Assembly: GCA_947311795.1 (NCBI GenBank)
Contig: CAMZLX010000021.1
Span: forward strand, 1-8,732
Source of the DNA: an uncultured Zetaproteobacteria bacterium
GTDB taxonomy: Bacteria; Pseudomonadota; Zetaproteobacteria; Mariprofundales; Mariprofundaceae
DNA: 8,732 nt
Reading direction: 5' to 3'
In this document: piece after piece, positions 6,468 to 8,732 of the stretch
Layout: every line of letters begins with the position of its first letter
Position numbering within the stretch: position 1 is the first letter of the stretch
The notes under the pieces: model-generated
What the model was told of the DNA's origin: nothing
The model's database searches: none
Seen by the model: the letters and a program-made list of their open reading frames with translations, nothing else
Made by a program: the position numbers and the translations under genes

Positions 6468-6468
6468 A
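6454..6468. repeat. Perfect 6-3-6 inverted repeat in the divergent intergenic region
   Basis: TTTGACTTGGTCAAA has perfectly complementary six-base arms (6454-6459 and 6463-6468) around a three-base centre. It covers the candidate -35 box of the minus-strand operon and also carries TTGACT on the plus strand, upstream of the PLP-decarboxylase gene. It is therefore well placed to act as an operator for one or both directions. I see no good plus-strand -10 box at 16-18 bases. TTGAC/GTCAA is also what two opposed -35 boxes would produce, so the symmetry may have no regulator. Confidence 0.4.
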
Positions 6469-6495
6469 CGTGATGTTTGTGGTGGACTTCGTCGT

Positions 6496-7701
6496 ATGCA
6501 AATTCCATCTCACATCGAAGAAATCATTCGTCAACAAAGTCAAAGTGGTCAAACTTTGAATGCGTATATTTACGACACTGCTCGCCTAAGCAAACGCACC
6601 CACTGCTTAAAGAATATGATGCCGCAAGGTGTGGAAGTCTTTTATGCGATGAAAGCCAATCCCCACCCTGCTTTCCTTGAAGCGGCATTAAAAGCGGGCG
6701 TAGCTGGCATTGAAATCGCAAGCTTAGGCGAAGCCGCCAAGGCTGTGAATGCAGGGTTTACACCCGAACAACTGATTTACACAGGGCCAGGCAAAAGCTT
6801 GGAAGAGCTTACATGGTGTGTGAATAACAACATCCGCACCATTCATATTGAATCATTGGTGGAAGCCCATCGCATCCAAAATTTATGCACCAAAGCAGGC
6901 AAAACCCAAGATATTTTGCTGCGCATCAACGCCAACTTTGATATTCATGATGCACAAACCACATTTTCAGGTGGCTCGAAGAAATTTGGCATTGATGAAG
7001 AACAACTGGATGTTGCCCTACCGCAAATTCTTGCTTTGGATAAGCTCAACTTTAGGGGCTTACATGTCTTTGCCGCCAGCGGTGTACTTAAAGTGGATGA
7101 TTTATTGCACAATTGTGAGCTTGTTTTTGAACTCACAAAGCGCATTGAATCCCAATATGCAGGCATCACATGCGACATCATCGATTTCGGTGGCGGCTTT
7201 GGTGTGGATTATGAAGAAACAGGGCATGACTTCGACCCCCAAGCCTATGCCGATGGTTTAGCAGCCATGATTACAACATACCACTTTGAAGGCAGACATT
7301 TTGTCTTAGAGTTAGGGCGTTGGATGGCTGCAGAATGCGGTTGGTTTTGCACAGAAATCATCGACATCAAAACAAGCCGTGGTAAAAAACAAGTCATCTG
7401 TGCTGGCGGCATCAATCATTTTCGCCGTCCCGCTGCTTTATCCATCAATCATCCCATGACTATTGTAAACTTAGGGCGAGACAAACTCTTTGAAACCCAA
7501 GAGTCTATTCATCAAGAAAAAGTTTATTTTGGCGGGCCGCTTTGCACCAGCGCAGATAAACTCGCCAATGATGTGTTCATTGAAGACGCGCATATTGGTG
7601 ATATTGCTGTGTTTGGTTTGGCAGGCGCGTATGGTTTGACCATGTCCAACAATGACTTCCTCAGCCATGCCAGACCCAAAGAAATTGTAGTGGGTGCTTA
7701 A
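6496..7701 (+). CDS. Fold-type III PLP-dependent decarboxylase (diaminopimelate/ornithine decarboxylase superfamily), substrate unknown
   Basis: The 401-residue protein has an alanine-racemase-like barrel with a C-terminal beta domain and uses pyridoxal phosphate to decarboxylate an amino-acid substrate. K53 in FYAMKANPHP is the Schiff-base lysine, H190 in GLHVFAAS lies over the cofactor, GGGFG (232-236) and ELGR (272-275) bind its phosphate, and C350 in GGPLCTSAD with Y379 in GAYGLT contribute to the dimeric active site. The DAP-decarboxylase specificity signature HIGSQ reads HVFAAS here, and the overall pattern (GPGKSLEEL, FGGPLCTS, FLSHARPKEIVV) is nearer to decarboxylases found with siderophore or exosortase loci, as I recall them, so LysA is not my call. 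The ATG at 6496 has GGTGGA upstream; a TTG at 6460 in frame would add 12 poorly conserved residues. The cobC-like gene begins four bases after its stop, suggesting cotranscription. Confidence 0.85.
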   Translation: MQIPSHIEEIIRQQSQSGQTLNAYIYDTARLSKRTHCLKNMMPQGVEVFYAMKANPHPAFLEAALKAGVAGIEIASLGEAAKAVNAGFTPEQLIYTGPGKSLEELTWCVNNNIRTIHIESLVEAHRIQNLCTKAGKTQDILLRINANFDIHDAQTTFSGGSKKFGIDEEQLDVALPQILALDKLNFRGLHVFAASGVLKVDDLLHNCELVFELTKRIESQYAGITCDIIDFGGGFGVDYEETGHDFDPQAYADGLAAMITTYHFEGRHFVLELGRWMAAECGWFCTEIIDIKTSRGKKQVICAGGINHFRRPAALSINHPMTIVNLGRDKLFETQESIHQEKVYFGGPLCTSADKLANDVFIEDAHIGDIAVFGLAGAYGLTMSNNDFLSHARPKEIVVGA

Positions 7702-7705
7702 GCGC

Positions 7706-8308
7706 ATGAGCTCACCCATACTTACCCTTGATATTCTCAGACACGGCGAGACTGAAATGGATGTGGGAAAGTTATATGGGGCAACAGATGTTCCCTTAAG
7801 TGATATAGGGAAAGAGCAACTACTACAAGCGGTAAAAACCATACATCAAGAACCCATAACCCAAGTGGTTAGCTCACCACTTCAACGTTGCGCATGGCTT
7901 GCCGAGAAACTTAAAGACGAAGTACCCGTGACCTACAATCGAGGTTTTGCTGAAATGGACTTTGGTGATTGGGAAGGGCAAGACATCAAAACACTGCTTC
8001 ATGAACAACCCAACTTTCAAGCGGATGTGAGTCAACTTGAAGCACCCAACGGTGAAACTTTTACTGATTTTCATGGGCGGGTAAAACAAACATGGGATAA
8101 TTATATAGCTGAACATATCGAACAAGGTGGTCATCATTTGTTGATTGCGCATGGTGGCGTAATTCGCGTATTACTCGGTTTGGCATTGCATGTGCCCACC
8201 CAACATTTGAGCAGTTTGTTTGTGCCGCATGCCGCATGGTCGCGTATCACCATCGTGCAAGATAGACCTCCCATGTTGTGGTTCATGAATCACCAAGCCA
8301 ACCCATGA
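7706..8308 (+). CDS. cobC: Histidine phosphatase superfamily protein, probable alpha-ribazole phosphatase (CobC)
   Basis: Members of this family remove phosphate through a phosphohistidine intermediate. CobC acts on alpha-ribazole-5'-phosphate or adenosylcobalamin-5'-phosphate in the last steps of B12 assembly. The 200-residue product has LRHGETEM (11-18) with catalytic H13, SSPLQRC (56-62) with R61, the acid residue E83 in FAEMDFGDWEG, and IAHGGVIR (147-154) with the second histidine H149. The GATDVPLSDIGKEQ segment and length suit CobC, but phosphoglycerate-mutase-like relatives share these motifs, so the specific call rests on cobS following with an ATGA overlap. The ATG at 7706 is chosen over GTG at 7694 because GGGTG lies upstream of it and the gene would otherwise overlap the decarboxylase. 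Confidence 0.82.
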   Translation: MSSPILTLDILRHGETEMDVGKLYGATDVPLSDIGKEQLLQAVKTIHQEPITQVVSSPLQRCAWLAEKLKDEVPVTYNRGFAEMDFGDWEGQDIKTLLHEQPNFQADVSQLEAPNGETFTDFHGRVKQTWDNYIAEHIEQGGHHLLIAHGGVIRVLLGLALHVPTQHLSSLFVPHAAWSRITIVQDRPPMLWFMNHQANP

Positions 8309-8732
8309 ACAGCGAAACATCTGCGAAACGCAACAAACTTTGGGGCAATTATTTTGCCACCCTCAAGTTTTTAACCATTTTTCCAACACCCAAAGTAAAT
8401 GCACGCATCTCACCCAAGCTTTCCATATTTCCCTTGGTTGGTTTAACGCTTGGTTTCAAGCTTTGGATTGTGGCATGGTTATTTTCCGGGCTTTCTCCGC
8501 TGGTCACCGCCTTTATATTGCTTTGTGTTTGGTTGATGGTAACAGGTTTCCTGCACTTGGATGGGCTCGCCGATTTAGCTGATGGTTTGGGCGCAGCACA
8601 TCAAAACCCCGAACGCCTTCTCAGCGTCATGCAAGCGCCAAACATTGGTGCATTTGGCGTTGTTGCCTTAATCATAATTATTCTTGGCAAATGGGTGCTG
8701 ATAAGCAGCTTATTACACGCTGAAACTTGGGC
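8305..8732 (+). CDS. cobS: Adenosylcobinamide-GDP ribazoletransferase (cobalamin synthase), N-terminal part, cut by the window edge
   Basis: CobS is an inner-membrane enzyme that joins adenosylcobinamide-GDP to alpha-ribazole (or its phosphate) to form the complete corrinoid. The visible 142 residues start with a short polar segment, then TLKFLTIFPTPKV (19-31), FPLVGLTLG, a hydrophobic segment, and the diagnostic acidic motif GFLHLDGLADLADGLG (81-96) with D86, D90 and D93. Next come NPERLLSVMQAPNIGAFG and a further transmembrane stretch rich in Ile and Val. The aspartates are those expected to coordinate Mg2+. Where most relatives I recall have MKDSRIG or similar, this protein reads MQAPNIG, lacking the aspartate. 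The ATG overlaps the phosphatase stop (ATGA), so cobC and cobS are almost certainly one transcript. About 100 further residues lie beyond the right edge. Confidence 0.93.
   Translation, partial: MNSETSAKRNKLWGNYFATLKFLTIFPTPKVNARISPKLSIFPLVGLTLGFKLWIVAWLFSGLSPLVTAFILLCVWLMVTGFLHLDGLADLADGLGAAHQNPERLLSVMQAPNIGAFGVVALIIIILGKWVLISSLLHAETW

Noticed and set aside
6358..6552. A minus-strand 64-residue frame across the divergent promoter region
   Set aside because: It overlaps the starts of both flanking genes, has no family features, and would eliminate the only sensible promoter region.
6496..7701. Calling this gene diaminopimelate decarboxylase (lysA)
   Set aside because: The superfamily is right, but the HIGSQ-type specificity segment is replaced and no lysine-pathway gene is adjacent, so a named substrate is not supported.
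1..8732. A defence system, toxin-antitoxin pair, prophage or mobile element
   Set aside because: All long frames are accounted for by housekeeping or metabolic families. No transposase, integrase, terminal inverted repeats, spacer-repeat array or toxin-like pair is visible.

Overview
The window is a gene-dense stretch of a proteobacterial chromosome with moderate base composition. Proteins tied to Beta-, Gamma- and related Proteobacteria (SspB with its ClpX-binding tail, an Hda-like DnaA relative, a DUF2066 protein) sit beside a two-subunit E1-type pyruvate dehydrogenase. That mix suits a gamma-like or deep-branching (for example zetaproteobacterial) lineage, but this placement is from memory of family distributions and is not proven by the sequence. 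No rRNA, tRNA, CRISPR array, insertion sequence or phage gene is visible. Almost all of the window is coding.

Layout. (1) Positions 1-2777, minus strand: the pyruvate dehydrogenase genes, transcribed pdhA (E1 alpha), pdhB (E1 beta), then the E2 lipoyl-acetyltransferase, which runs off the left edge. pdhA and pdhB overlap by one base (TAATG). A 178-base spacer with inverted repeats separates pdhB from E2. (2) Positions 2869-6373, minus strand: a tight six-gene array, in transcription order a thioredoxin-like [2Fe-2S] ferredoxin, sspB, a secreted DUF2066 protein, an Hda-like AAA+ protein, a small YkuD L,D-transpeptidase and a class I methyltransferase. Several junctions are 4-base stop/start overlaps, so this is very probably one operon. 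(3) Positions 6374-6495: a divergent intergenic region with a plausible sigma70-type promoter for the ferredoxin operon and a perfect 6-3-6 inverted repeat. (4) Positions 6496-8732, plus strand: a fold-type III PLP-dependent decarboxylase, a CobC-like histidine phosphatase and the start of cobS, with a 4-base gap and then an ATGA overlap. CobS and CobC catalyse the last two steps of cobalamin nucleotide-loop assembly.

How the genes work together. The pdh block makes acetyl-CoA from pyruvate. The middle operon joins proteolysis (SspB delivers substrates to ClpXP), probable replication control (Hda-like), cell-wall chemistry (L,D-transpeptidase) and poorly understood proteins (DUF2066, ferredoxin, methyltransferase). 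The right-hand block is the lower part of a B12 assembly or salvage pathway, led by a decarboxylase whose substrate cannot be read from the sequence. The most interesting points are the Hda-like protein with a degenerate P-loop and a probable TTG start that puts a clamp-binding-like motif at its N-terminus, the decarboxylase linked to cobC/cobS, and two sets of 11-base-period direct repeats upstream of pdhA. I see nothing that is clearly a wholly new multi-gene system.
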